Below, piece after piece: positions 1-5,440 of a stretch of DNA of 6,561 bases. Origin of the DNA: an uncultured Fidelibacterota bacterium (GTDB taxonomy: Bacteria; Fidelibacterota; Fidelibacteria; Fidelibacterales; Fidelibacteraceae); NCBI GenBank assembly GCA_937862595.1, contig CALMFL010000032.1, forward strand, positions 1 to 6,561, read 5' to 3'. The stretch's first letter is position 1; every line of letters begins with the position of its first letter. Position numbers and translations under genes: made by a program. A model generated the notes under the pieces. It saw only the letters and a list, made by a program, of their open reading frames with translations. It was not told where the DNA came from and made no database searches.

Positions 1-522
1 TTCAATAAATTCAATATACTCTTTTGGCTCCGGAAAATATTTATCATGAATTTCCTGAGCAAATAATTTGCCGTTTCTTTTCTTTATCCACTCCAGATAA
101 TTTGAATAGGCCCAATCTTCAGGATGATCAACCAGCCCGGCGGAAACCGGATTCATGTGAATGTATTTACATAATTGTATCAAATACTCCTGATTTGTAA
201 CAGCCTTATGCTGTAAGGGAGTCCTGAATATTGGGCCCTTTCGTCCATATATTTTATTATAAATCTGTGCATAGGAGATGAAAGCATAATTGAATATGAG
301 ATAAATTTTCTTCTCACTGTCCTGCCTGATAAGAAAATGATAGTGGTTTGGCATTAAACAATACGCAAATATACTTGCAGGAATTTTTTCGATTTTCCTT
401 TGCAGGATATTTAAAAATAGCCGGTAGTCTTCGTCGCTATGGAATAAAGAATACTTGTCTATCGCATGGTTATAGATATGAAAAACGGCACCCGTAATAA
501 ATTCTTCATTTTTACATCGCAT
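1..522 (-). CDS. REP-associated / IS200-like tyrosine transposase (Y1, HUH), partial
   Basis: Reading leftwards from the ATG at 522-520, the frame stays open for 174 codons to the window edge, so the C-terminus is missing. Family members are single-strand DNA endonucleases/transposases that nick at hairpins through a histidine pair and one catalytic tyrosine. Visible here are the HUH motif in CLMPNHYHFLI (H60, H62) and the family block KYIHMNPVSAGLV (119-131), where Y120 is the likely nucleophile, followed by PEDWAYSNYLEW (134-145). The start is supported by an in-frame TGA four codons upstream and by GAGG at 533-530, seven bases from the ATG. The Y1 transposase domain appears complete; only the tail is cut. 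No accessory TnpB or passenger gene is visible. The gene is AT-rich compared with radA and the ribosomal genes, suggesting acquisition. Family assignment is firm; whether it is a domesticated RAYT or a mobile IS200-type enzyme cannot be decided without the other flank. Confidence 0.9.
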   Translation of the reverse strand, partial: MRCKNEEFITGAVFHIYNHAIDKYSLFHSDEDYRLFLNILQRKIEKIPASIFAYCLMPNHYHFLIRQDSEKKIYLIFNYAFISYAQIYNKIYGRKGPIFRTPLQHKAVTNQEYLIQLCKYIHMNPVSAGLVDHPEDWAYSNYLEWIKKRNGKLFAQEIHDKYFPEPKEYIEFIE

Positions 523-525
523 AAA

Positions 526-536
526 CTTGCCTCAAG
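526..536. repeat. Palindrome copy 1 (CTTG-CCT-CAAG), overlapping the transposase Shine-Dalgarno
   Basis: A four-base stem (CTTG 526-529, CAAG 533-536) encloses a three-base loop. Read on the transposase strand it is CTTG-AGG-CAAG, and the GAGG at 533-530 that best serves as the Shine-Dalgarno lies across the loop. It is flanked by ATTTTTAATGAA (537-548), whose complement TTCATTAAAAAT also follows copy 2. It is the most diverged of three related copies in 523-740. Confidence 0.55.
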
Positions 537-543
537 ATTTTTA

Positions 544-562
544 ATGAATTTACGAAATTCAT
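544..562. repeat. Perfect 8-bp inverted repeat with 3-base loop
   Basis: ATGAATTT (544-551) and AAATTCAT (555-562) are exact reverse complements separated by ACG. The repeat lies directly upstream of palindrome copy 1, within the expected promoter/leader of the transposase gene. It could be a protein-binding site or part of an element end. AT-rich palindromes also arise by chance. Confidence 0.5.
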
Positions 563-563
563 A

Positions 564-592
564 CAAAATATTCAGTGATCCCAGTCACACAA
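564..592 (-). promoter_or_regulatory. Candidate promoter of the transposase gene
   Basis: On the minus strand, TTG (592-590) is followed after 19 bases by TATTTTG (570-564). This resembles the Bacteroidetes-type TTTG-N19-TAnnTTTG arrangement, although the downstream box is imperfect. It would give a leader of about 35 bases before the ATG at 522. AT-rich sequence makes chance matches easy, so confidence is low. Confidence 0.25.
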
Positions 593-611
593 CTGGTAAA
601 AAACTGAAAAT

Positions 612-635
612 AACTTGGGGCAAGTTTTCATTAAA
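612..635. repeat. Palindrome copy 2 (AACTTG-GGG-CAAGTT) plus TTCATTAAA tail
   Basis: A six-base stem (612-617 with 621-626) encloses a GGG loop. Positions 613-635 match 714-736 at every base except the three loop bases, which are GGG here and CCC there. The shared right half is the 15-mer CAAGTTTTCATTAAA. Two copies 101 bases apart beside a Y1 transposase gene suggest REP-like palindromes or element ends. Confidence 0.65.
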
Positions 636-710
636 AATATTACGTAAAGTATTGTAAATAATATGATAAAACATCATAAATGCTTATTGTCAGCGATGAT
701 AAGTGCCTAA

Positions 711-736
711 AAAACTTGCCCCAAGTTTTCATTAAA
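711..736. repeat. Palindrome copy 3 (AAAACTTG-CCC-CAAGTTTT) plus CATTAAA tail
   Basis: This is the longest and most perfect copy: an eight-base stem (711-718 with 722-729) around CCC, followed by CATTAAA (730-736). It ends nine bases before the candidate radA promoter. The loop is the complement of that in copy 2 although the flanking tail has the same orientation. It could also end transcripts weakly on the plus strand (TTTT at 726-729), but the stem is AT-rich. Confidence 0.65.
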
Positions 737-744
737 CATATCTC

Positions 745-776
745 TTTGGAATAAATGAATTTTCCCTGTAAATTAT
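745..776 (+). promoter_or_regulatory. Candidate radA promoter
   Basis: TTTG (745-748) is followed after 20 bases by TAAATTAT (769-776), matching six of eight positions of the Bacteroidetes-type TAnnTTTG box. Read as a sigma70-type site it is TTGGAA-N17-TAAATT. Transcription would begin at about 781-783, essentially at the radA ATG, consistent with the lack of a Shine-Dalgarno there. Confidence 0.35.
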
Positions 777-782
777 TTCCTT

Positions 783-2129
783 ATGACAAAGCACAGCGAA
801 CAATTCAAATGTTCCGTCTGCGAAGGGCTGACGGCAAAGTGGCAGGGACAATGCCCCCACTGCGGGGAATGGAATACGCTCGAACCGTATGAGCGTGCCG
901 ATGTCCCAAAAAAGAGGGTAAAGCCCGGCACGCCGCCACCCTTCTATTCGCTTTCCCAGCCCGGTCAGCCGACGCGCTACGGCAGCGGTATCGAAGAATT
1001 CGACCGTGTGGTCGGCGGGGGACTGATGGAAGGGAGCATCGTGCTGCTTGGCGGCGATCCCGGCATCGGAAAATCGACGCTTGCCTTGCAATTATGCAAA
1101 GCCTATGTGGAAAAAAATATCAAGGTCTGCTATTTCAGCGGTGAGGAATCCGTCGGACAACTGGCCTTGCGCGCCGGAAGGATCGGCCTGAAGAACGATG
1201 ACCTGAAGATAAGCAACGAGGTTGAGCTAAGCCGGATACTGGCGGGACTGGACTCGGAAAAGCCCCAGGTGGCTGTCATCGATTCCATCCAAACGGTCTA
1301 TTCGCCCAATCTTGATTCTTTGCCCGGTTCGATCAGCCAGGTCCGCGAATGCGCTACCGAGCTGATGAGCGAAGGAAAAAAGAAAGATATTACGATCATC
1401 CTGATCGGCCATATTACCAAAAGCGGCATGATCGCCGGTCCGAAGCTGCTGGAACACGTCGTCGATACGGTTCTGTATCTGGAGGGCGACAAGCAGCATT
1501 ACTTCCGCATCCTCCGTTCCGTGAAAAACCGTTTCGGCGCCACGCACGAGATCGGGATCTTCGAAATGAAACAGGACGGACTGCAGGGCATCGAGAATCC
1601 CGGGGACATATTCCTGAGCGAACGAAAAAAAGGCGCTACGGGATCCGTCGTGACCTGCGGGATGGAAGGCAGCCGGCCCCTGCTGGTCGAGATCCAGGCC
1701 TTAGCGGCAAAAGCCGCCTACGGAACCCCCCAGCGTCATGCCAGCGGGATCGATCCGAGGCGCCTGCAGCTACTGCTGGCCGTGATCGAACGTCAGCTGA
1801 ATATCCCGGTTTCGCAGTATGATATTTTCGTGAACGTCGTCGGCGGTCTGACCCTGAAAGAACCCGCCATGGACCTTCCGGTCATCGCGGCGATCGTCAG
1901 TTCGATCAGGAACGCCGCAATTCCGGATAATACGGCCATCATCGGCGAGGTGGGACTGACGGGCGAAACCCGCTCGGTGATGCGCCTGGAACAGCGGGTG
2001 AGCGAAGCCGCACGGATGGGCTTCGACCATCTGATCCTGCCGGCTTCGGCGAAAAAAAAGCTAGGAAACACCGATCCTGGAATGATGTTCGTAAGTGACA
2101 TCCATGAATTGATGGTACGGATAATTTAA
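783..2129 (+). CDS. radA: DNA repair protein RadA (Sms)
   Basis: RadA is a cytoplasmic RecA-like ATPase that acts as a branch-migration helicase in recombinational repair. The 448-residue product is close to the usual length (about 450-460) and has every family block in order: an N-terminal four-cysteine zinc finger (C10, C13, C24, C27), Walker A GDPGIGKST (91-99), Walker B VAVIDSIQT (163-171), the GHITKSG...LEHVVDTVLYLEGD stretch (209-236), the RadA-specific KNRFG motif (248-252), and a Lon-protease-like C-terminal domain from about 290 containing GGLTLKEPAMDLP (354-366). As in other RadA proteins the Lon catalytic serine is absent, so no protease activity is expected. The ATG is chosen because the zinc finger starts nine residues later, as in the family. 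No Shine-Dalgarno is visible (GTAAATTATTTCCTT precedes it), so the mRNA may be leaderless. It is a single-gene unit, separated from the ribosomal operon by a 294-base gap. Confidence 0.98.
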   Translation: MTKHSEQFKCSVCEGLTAKWQGQCPHCGEWNTLEPYERADVPKKRVKPGTPPPFYSLSQPGQPTRYGSGIEEFDRVVGGGLMEGSIVLLGGDPGIGKSTLALQLCKAYVEKNIKVCYFSGEESVGQLALRAGRIGLKNDDLKISNEVELSRILAGLDSEKPQVAVIDSIQTVYSPNLDSLPGSISQVRECATELMSEGKKKDITIILIGHITKSGMIAGPKLLEHVVDTVLYLEGDKQHYFRILRSVKNRFGATHEIGIFEMKQDGLQGIENPGDIFLSERKKGATGSVVTCGMEGSRPLLVEIQALAAKAAYGTPQRHASGIDPRRLQLLLAVIERQLNIPVSQYDIFVNVVGGLTLKEPAMDLPVIAAIVSSIRNAAIPDNTAIIGEVGLTGETRSVMRLEQRVSEAARMGFDHLILPASAKKKLGNTDPGMMFVSDIHELMVRII

Positions 2130-2184
2130 GGGTCTCGCCGGTATATGAACCGGCAGACTGCGATCTGCCCGAGAATATCTTTTT
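2130..2184 (+). terminator. Structured radA 3' end, possible weak terminator
   Basis: Starting four bases after the radA stop codon, an outer stem TCTCG (2133-2137) / CGAGA (2170-2174) can enclose two hairpins: CCGGT/ACCGG (2138-2142 / 2149-2153) and GCAGA/TCTGC (2153-2157 / 2164-2168), which compete for base 2153. A run of five T follows at 2180-2184, five bases after the outer stem. This could end radA transcription, but the T run is short and offset. It does not fit a tRNA. Confidence 0.4.
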
Positions 2185-2205
2185 CCGTTCTTTCCTGACC
2201 CTTTC

Positions 2206-2221
2206 CGGCGGCGGCGGCGGG
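2206..2221. repeat. Short CGG trinucleotide run
   Basis: Five consecutive CGG units occupy 2206-2220 in the radA-rplM gap. No gene is visible around them. The rest of the gap to about 2320 holds only a small GATCG-TGT-CGATC inverted repeat (2242-2254) and AT-rich sequence leading into the rplM promoter. Confidence 0.6.
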
Positions 2222-2323
2222 TGCTCATCGCAAGATAAAACGATCGTGTCGATCAGATATTAACCCGATCTTGGCGCTTAAATCATTTATCTCTTTCATT
2301 TTCAACCGTTTTACGAAAAATTA

Positions 2324-2356
2324 TTTGCATATCCGCTATTAATTTGTATATATTTG
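2324..2356 (+). promoter_or_regulatory. Promoter of the rplM-frr operon, Bacteroidetes-type
   Basis: TTTG (2324-2327), a 21-base spacer and TATATTTG (2349-2356) match the TTTG / TAnnTTTG boxes described for Bacteroidetes primary-sigma promoters exactly. An alternative sigma70 reading of the same bases is TTGCAT-N16-TATATA. The expected start is near 2362, giving a leader of about 60 bases before rplM. Its place in front of a six-gene ribosomal run supports it. Confidence 0.6.
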
Positions 2357-2359
2357 TTG

Positions 2360-2394
2360 CTTTTTTGTAGTCCCGGAAGACAACATCAAAAAAG
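2360..2394 (+). promoter_or_regulatory. Possible leader hairpin upstream of rplM
   Basis: Two alternative pairings are visible in the rplM leader. CTTTTTTG (2360-2367) is exactly complementary to CAAAAAAG (2387-2394). A shorter hairpin TGTAGTC (2366-2372) / GACAACA (2379-2385) has one A-A mismatch and a CCGGAA loop. Ribosomal-protein leaders often bind one of the encoded proteins for feedback control, but no known binding motif is recognised here. Confidence 0.3.
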
Positions 2395-2423
2395 AACATG
2401 AAATTTAGAAAAAGGAGTTAAAG

Positions 2424-2855
2424 TTGAGAACTTTCTCGGCGAAACCGACAGATATTAAACACGACTGGTATATCGTGGATGCCGAAGACGTTGTTCTTGG
2501 CCGCCTTGCAAGCCAGGTCGCTCAGATACTGCGCGGTAAACACAAACCCATTTTTACTCCGCATATGGACACCGGCGATTTTGTTGTTGTTATCAATGCG
2601 GCAAAAGTTCGTTTAACCGGTTCCAAGGAAGAGGATAAAAGCTATTTCCGGCATACGGGATTTCCCGGAGGCCAGCGTTTTACTTCTTACAAAGAATTAA
2701 TGGCGAAAGGTCCCGAACTGGTGATCCAGAAAGCGGTCAAGGGCATGGTCCCGCATAACCGTCTCGGTCGTCAGATCATGAAGAAGCTGAAAGTCTATGC
2801 CGGTACCGAACATCCGCATGAAGCACAGTTACCCAAAACTCTGGAATTAAAATAG
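2424..2855 (+). CDS. rplM: 50S ribosomal protein L13
   Basis: L13 is an early-assembling protein of the large ribosomal subunit that binds 23S rRNA. The 143-residue product matches the usual 142 or so. Recognisable blocks are WYIVDAEDVVLGRLAS (15-30), RGKHKPIFTPHMDTGDFVVV (37-56), the AAKVRLTGSK stretch (59-68), and the family signature VKGMVPHNRLGRQIMKKLKV (105-124) followed by YAGTEHPHEAQ (125-135). The start codon is TTG, with AAGGAG (2412-2417) six bases upstream; translation from it begins MRTFSAK, normal for L13, and no alternative ATG fits. It is first in the operon, with rpsI 12 bases downstream. A TTG start on a highly expressed ribosomal gene may tune its translation rate. Confidence 0.97.
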   Translation: MRTFSAKPTDIKHDWYIVDAEDVVLGRLASQVAQILRGKHKPIFTPHMDTGDFVVVINAAKVRLTGSKEEDKSYFRHTGFPGGQRFTSYKELMAKGPELVIQKAVKGMVPHNRLGRQIMKKLKVYAGTEHPHEAQLPKTLELK

Positions 2856-2867
2856 GAGAAGGAACTT

Positions 2868-3266
2868 ATGGTAAATCCAAAGCATGAAACCATCATCGTC
2901 GGCCGCCGTAAATCCTCCGTTGCCAGAGTACTTGCTCGTCCGGGCAGTGGAAAGATCACGATCAACAAACGCGACATGGGCGAATATTTCGGTCGTCAGA
3001 CCTATTCAATGGTTGTGCGTCAGCCTCTTGCGTTGACGAAGATGGACAATCGATACGATTTTATGATCAATGTGGCCGGCGGCGGGTTGACCGGTCAGGC
3101 CGGTGCGATCCGTTTAGGGATCAGCCGCACCTTGATCACGCTTCATCCCGAACTGCGCCCCGCCCTAAAGGCGGCAGGTTTTCTGACACGGGATTCACGC
3201 AAAGTCGAACGCAAGAAATATGGTTTACGCGGTGCCCGCCGTGCATTCCAGTTCTCGAAACGTTAA
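2868..3266 (+). CDS. rpsI: 30S ribosomal protein S9
   Basis: S9 lies in the head of the small subunit; its basic C-terminal tail reaches the P-site tRNA. The 132-residue product is close to the usual 130. It shows GRRKSSVARV (12-21), the signature GGGLTGQAGAIRLGISRTLI (71-90), and the typical basic end KKYGLRGARRAFQFSKR, finishing in the S-K-R needed for tRNA contact. The start ATG is preceded by AGGAG (2854-2858), which overlaps the rplM stop TAG, and by a nearer AAGGA (2859-2863). The 12-base gap indicates co-transcription and probably translational coupling with rplM, its near-universal partner. Confidence 0.98.
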   Translation: MVNPKHETIIVGRRKSSVARVLARPGSGKITINKRDMGEYFGRQTYSMVVRQPLALTKMDNRYDFMINVAGGGLTGQAGAIRLGISRTLITLHPELRPALKAAGFLTRDSRKVERKKYGLRGARRAFQFSKR

Positions 3267-3290
3267 TCAAATTATCGGAGCAACGATTAT

Positions 3291-4046
3291 ATGGAACAAG
3301 TTACCATAGAAAATCTGATCAGTGCCGGCGCGCATTTTGGCCATTTGACAAGCAAATGGAACCCCAAAATGAAAAAATATGTCTTCATGGAAAAGAACGG
3401 AATACATATTATCGACCTGGAACTGACATTAAAAGCATTAGAAAAAGCATGCAAATTCGTGGGTGATGTTGTCCGCAACGGGGGAGAAGTCCTCTTTGTC
3501 GGCACGAAAAAGCAAGCCAAGAACGTATTGGAAGACGAAGCCATTCGTTGCGGGGCGCATTACATCACCGAACGCTGGCTCGGCGGGGCTTTGACCAATT
3601 TCACGACCGTCCGCCGCAGCATCCGTCGTCTGGAACAGCTTCAGCGCGAAAGCGAAAATGAAGAAGCCTGGAAGAATCTGACCAAAAAAGAAGTGCTCGG
3701 CCTGATGCGCGAACGCGAAAAACTTGAACTGCTGCACCGCGGCATTCAGAATATGCGCCGCCTCCCCGAAGCGATCTTCGTGGTTGATACGATCGAAGAA
3801 AAGATCGCCGTTCACGAAGCGCGCAAGCTGGATATTCCCGTGATCGGCATCCTGGATACCAACGGGGATCCCGAAGCGGTGGACATTCCCATTCCCGCGA
3901 ACGATGATTCCATCCGCGCCATTCACCTGATCACCAAGACCCTGGCTGACACGATCCTCGAAGCAAAACGCGGAAGCAAGAAACAGACGAAAGACCTTCC
4001 TGTCGAAGAAGCCGATAAGAAAGCCAAAATGCAGGAAAAAGAATAA
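3291..4046 (+). CDS. rpsB: 30S ribosomal protein S2
   Basis: S2 is a late-assembling small-subunit protein that helps hold S1 and binds 16S rRNA near the neck. The 251-residue product is near the E. coli length of 241. Family blocks are AGAHFGHLTSKWNPKMKKYV (12-31), NGIHIIDL (36-43), VLFVGTKKQA (67-76), the signature RWLGGALTNF (95-104), a coiled-coil segment at about 110-155, LPEAIFVVD (158-166), and EARKLDIPVIGILDTNGDP (176-194) followed by IPIPANDDSIRAI (199-211). The last 25 or so residues are lysine- and glutamate-rich, an ordinary variable tail. GGAG (3277-3280) lies ten bases before the ATG. It is followed by tsf after 21 bases, the classic rpsB-tsf pair. Confidence 0.98.
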   Translation: MEQVTIENLISAGAHFGHLTSKWNPKMKKYVFMEKNGIHIIDLELTLKALEKACKFVGDVVRNGGEVLFVGTKKQAKNVLEDEAIRCGAHYITERWLGGALTNFTTVRRSIRRLEQLQRESENEEAWKNLTKKEVLGLMREREKLELLHRGIQNMRRLPEAIFVVDTIEEKIAVHEARKLDIPVIGILDTNGDPEAVDIPIPANDDSIRAIHLITKTLADTILEAKRGSKKQTKDLPVEEADKKAKMQEKE

Positions 4047-4067
4047 TCATCCCGAAGGAGCATGTGC

Positions 4068-4691
4068 ATGCAGATCACAGCAGATATTGTAAAAGAATTA
4101 CGTGATAAAACCGGCGCCGGCATGATGGACTGTAAAAAGGCCCTCATGGAAACCGACGGCGATATTGAGAAAGCCATCGATTCCCTTCGCGCCCGCGGCA
4201 TAGCCAAAGCAGAGAAAAAAGCCGGACGCAGCGCAAAGGAAGGCATCATCTATTCATATATCCATCCCACAAACTATCAGCTCGGCGTGCTGGTTGAAGT
4301 GAACTGTGAAACGGATTTTGTCGCAAAGACCCCTGATTTCAACCAGTTTGCAAAAGACATCGCCATGCAGATCGCGGCGATGAGCCCGATCGCGGTCAAA
4401 CGCGAAGACGTTCCCCTGAAGGTCGTTGAACGTGAAAAAGCCATCTATAAAGAACAAGTGCTCAACGAAGGCAAACCGGAACACATCGCCGAACGCATCA
4501 TCGCCGGCAAACTCGATAAATACTTCAAAGATAACGTATTGCTTGAGCAGGATTTCTTCAAGGATCCTGAAAGAACAGTTGAAACTCACTTAAAGGAAAC
4601 CATTGGCACGTTGGGCGAAAATATTTCAATCGCGCGTTTCTCCCGTTTTAAAGTAGGCGAAACAACCATCGACAGCGCTTCCGAGGAATGA
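4068..4691 (+). CDS. tsf: Elongation factor Ts, short form
   Basis: EF-Ts exchanges GDP for GTP on EF-Tu. The N-terminal UBA-like domain is clear: ITADIVKELRDKTGAGMMDC (3-22) and KKALMETDGDIEKAI (23-37). The EF-Tu-contact motif TDFV is at 82-85 in EVNCETDFVAKTPDF. The C-terminal motif is LLEQDFFKDPERTV (158-171), then LGENISIARFSRFKVGE (182-198). An ATG at 4062 is in frame but only one base from the AAGGAG at 4055-4060; the ATG at 4068 is seven bases away and gives the family-like N-terminus MQITADIVKEL, so it is preferred. At 207 residues it is much shorter than the E. coli protein (283) and resembles the compact Thermus-type form with one core subdomain, which works as a dimer. No frameshift is apparent, since both ends match the family. 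Confidence 0.96.
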   Translation: MQITADIVKELRDKTGAGMMDCKKALMETDGDIEKAIDSLRARGIAKAEKKAGRSAKEGIIYSYIHPTNYQLGVLVEVNCETDFVAKTPDFNQFAKDIAMQIAAMSPIAVKREDVPLKVVEREKAIYKEQVLNEGKPEHIAERIIAGKLDKYFKDNVLLEQDFFKDPERTVETHLKETIGTLGENISIARFSRFKVGETTIDSASEE

Positions 4692-4699
4692 AGGTCAAC

Positions 4700-4723
4700 G
4701 TGTTGGTTATGTCTGTTGAATGA
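4700..4723 (+). other. Possible mini-ORF coupling tsf to pyrH
   Basis: In the tsf-pyrH gap, GTG at 4700 opens a seven-codon frame (MLVMSVE) whose TGA stop (4721-4723) overlaps the pyrH ATG (4720-4722) as ATGA. GAAGGT (4690-4695), overlapping the tsf stop, lies four bases before the GTG. An internal ATG at 4709 shares the frame. It could deliver ribosomes to the pyrH start, which has no good site of its own. Such a small frame can occur by chance. Confidence 0.3.
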
Positions 4724-5424
4724 ACTATAACCGAATTTTACTGAAATTAAGTGGTGAAGTCTTAGGCGGCGTTAAGGGACACGGCATCGATCCCGACGCC
4801 GCTTCTTATTTCTCGCATGAAATAAAACGGATCCATGAAAAGCATGTCCGGATCGGGATCGTGATCGGCGGCGGCAATATCTTTCGCGGTGCGAAAAACG
4901 CGACCACGATCGACCGCGTGACCGGAGACCACATGGGTATGCTGGCGACCGTGATCAATGCGCTTGCACTGCGGGACACCTTTGAAAGTTCCGGCATGAA
5001 GACCCGTGTCATGGTCCCGCCCGGGATCACCCAACTGGCCTCCCCCTTTGACAGGCAGCACGCACTTGAACTGCTTGATCGGAACGTGATCGTTATTTTC
5101 GCCGGCGGCACCGGCAATCCGTTCTTTACCACGGATTCGGCAGCCGCCCTGCGCGCGTCGGAGATCAATGCGGACATTCTGCTGAAAGGCACGAAGGTTG
5201 ACGGCGTTTACAGCGCAGATCCGGTGATCGATCCGAAAGCGGTCCGATATGAAACCGTGACGTACCGCAGGGCGATAGAGGAAAAACTCCAAATCATGGA
5301 TTTGAGCGCCATGGCCCTGTGTCAGGAAAATAATATGCCGATCCGGGTTTTTGATTTTACAAAACCCGGTGAACTGTACCGGGCTGTTAGCGGAGAAGCC
5401 GTCGGGACCCTGATCTCAATATAA
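4720..5424 (+). CDS. pyrH: Uridylate (UMP) kinase
   Basis: This enzyme phosphorylates UMP to UDP with ATP in pyrimidine nucleotide synthesis and belongs to the amino-acid-kinase fold; the bacterial enzyme is a hexamer, usually regulated by GTP and UTP. The 234-residue product (E. coli 241) shows the phosphate-binding KLSGEVLGG (9-17), GIVIGGGNIFRG (46-57), the UMP-kinase stretch TGDHMGMLATVINALAL (68-84), GGTGNPFFTTDSAAALRA (129-146), and KGTKVDGVYSADP (156-168) followed by DLSAMALCQEN (194-204). The ATG is the first possible start, as an in-frame TGA (4717-4719) immediately precedes it and the MNYNRILLKLSGE N-terminus fits the family. No Shine-Dalgarno lies at normal distance, so coupling to upstream translation is likely. 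It sits 28 bases after tsf and 16 before frr. Confidence 0.98.
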   Translation: MNYNRILLKLSGEVLGGVKGHGIDPDAASYFSHEIKRIHEKHVRIGIVIGGGNIFRGAKNATTIDRVTGDHMGMLATVINALALRDTFESSGMKTRVMVPPGITQLASPFDRQHALELLDRNVIVIFAGGTGNPFFTTDSAAALRASEINADILLKGTKVDGVYSADPVIDPKAVRYETVTYRRAIEEKLQIMDLSAMALCQENNMPIRVFDFTKPGELYRAVSGEAVGTLISI

Positions 5425-5440
5425 CATAAGGAGTTGGCTT

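Noticed and set aside
466..657. 63-codon plus-strand reading frame across the transposase start and palindromes
   Set aside because: It overlaps the transposase gene antisense, has no Shine-Dalgarno, and its sequence is AT-driven with no recognisable family.
523..740. CRISPR array
   Set aside because: Only three imperfect copies with unequal spacing and mixed loop orientation, and no cas genes; the palindromes are better explained by the adjacent Y1 transposase.
732..1091. Minus-strand frame opposite the radA start
   Set aside because: It is antisense to the well-conserved RadA zinc finger and Walker A region and shows no protein family features.
1642..2129. Active Lon-like protease domain in RadA
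   Set aside because: The fold is present but the catalytic serine motif is absent (GGLTLKEPAMDLP in its place), as is normal for RadA.
2130..2175. tRNA or tRNA remnant after radA
   Set aside because: Stem and loop sizes do not fit (six-base loops), and there is no T-loop motif, no acceptor stem of seven pairs and no CCA.
4062..4067. Upstream ATG for tsf (two extra residues, MC)
   Set aside because: It is one base from the AAGGAG, too close for initiation; the ATG at 4068 has seven-base spacing and the family N-terminus.
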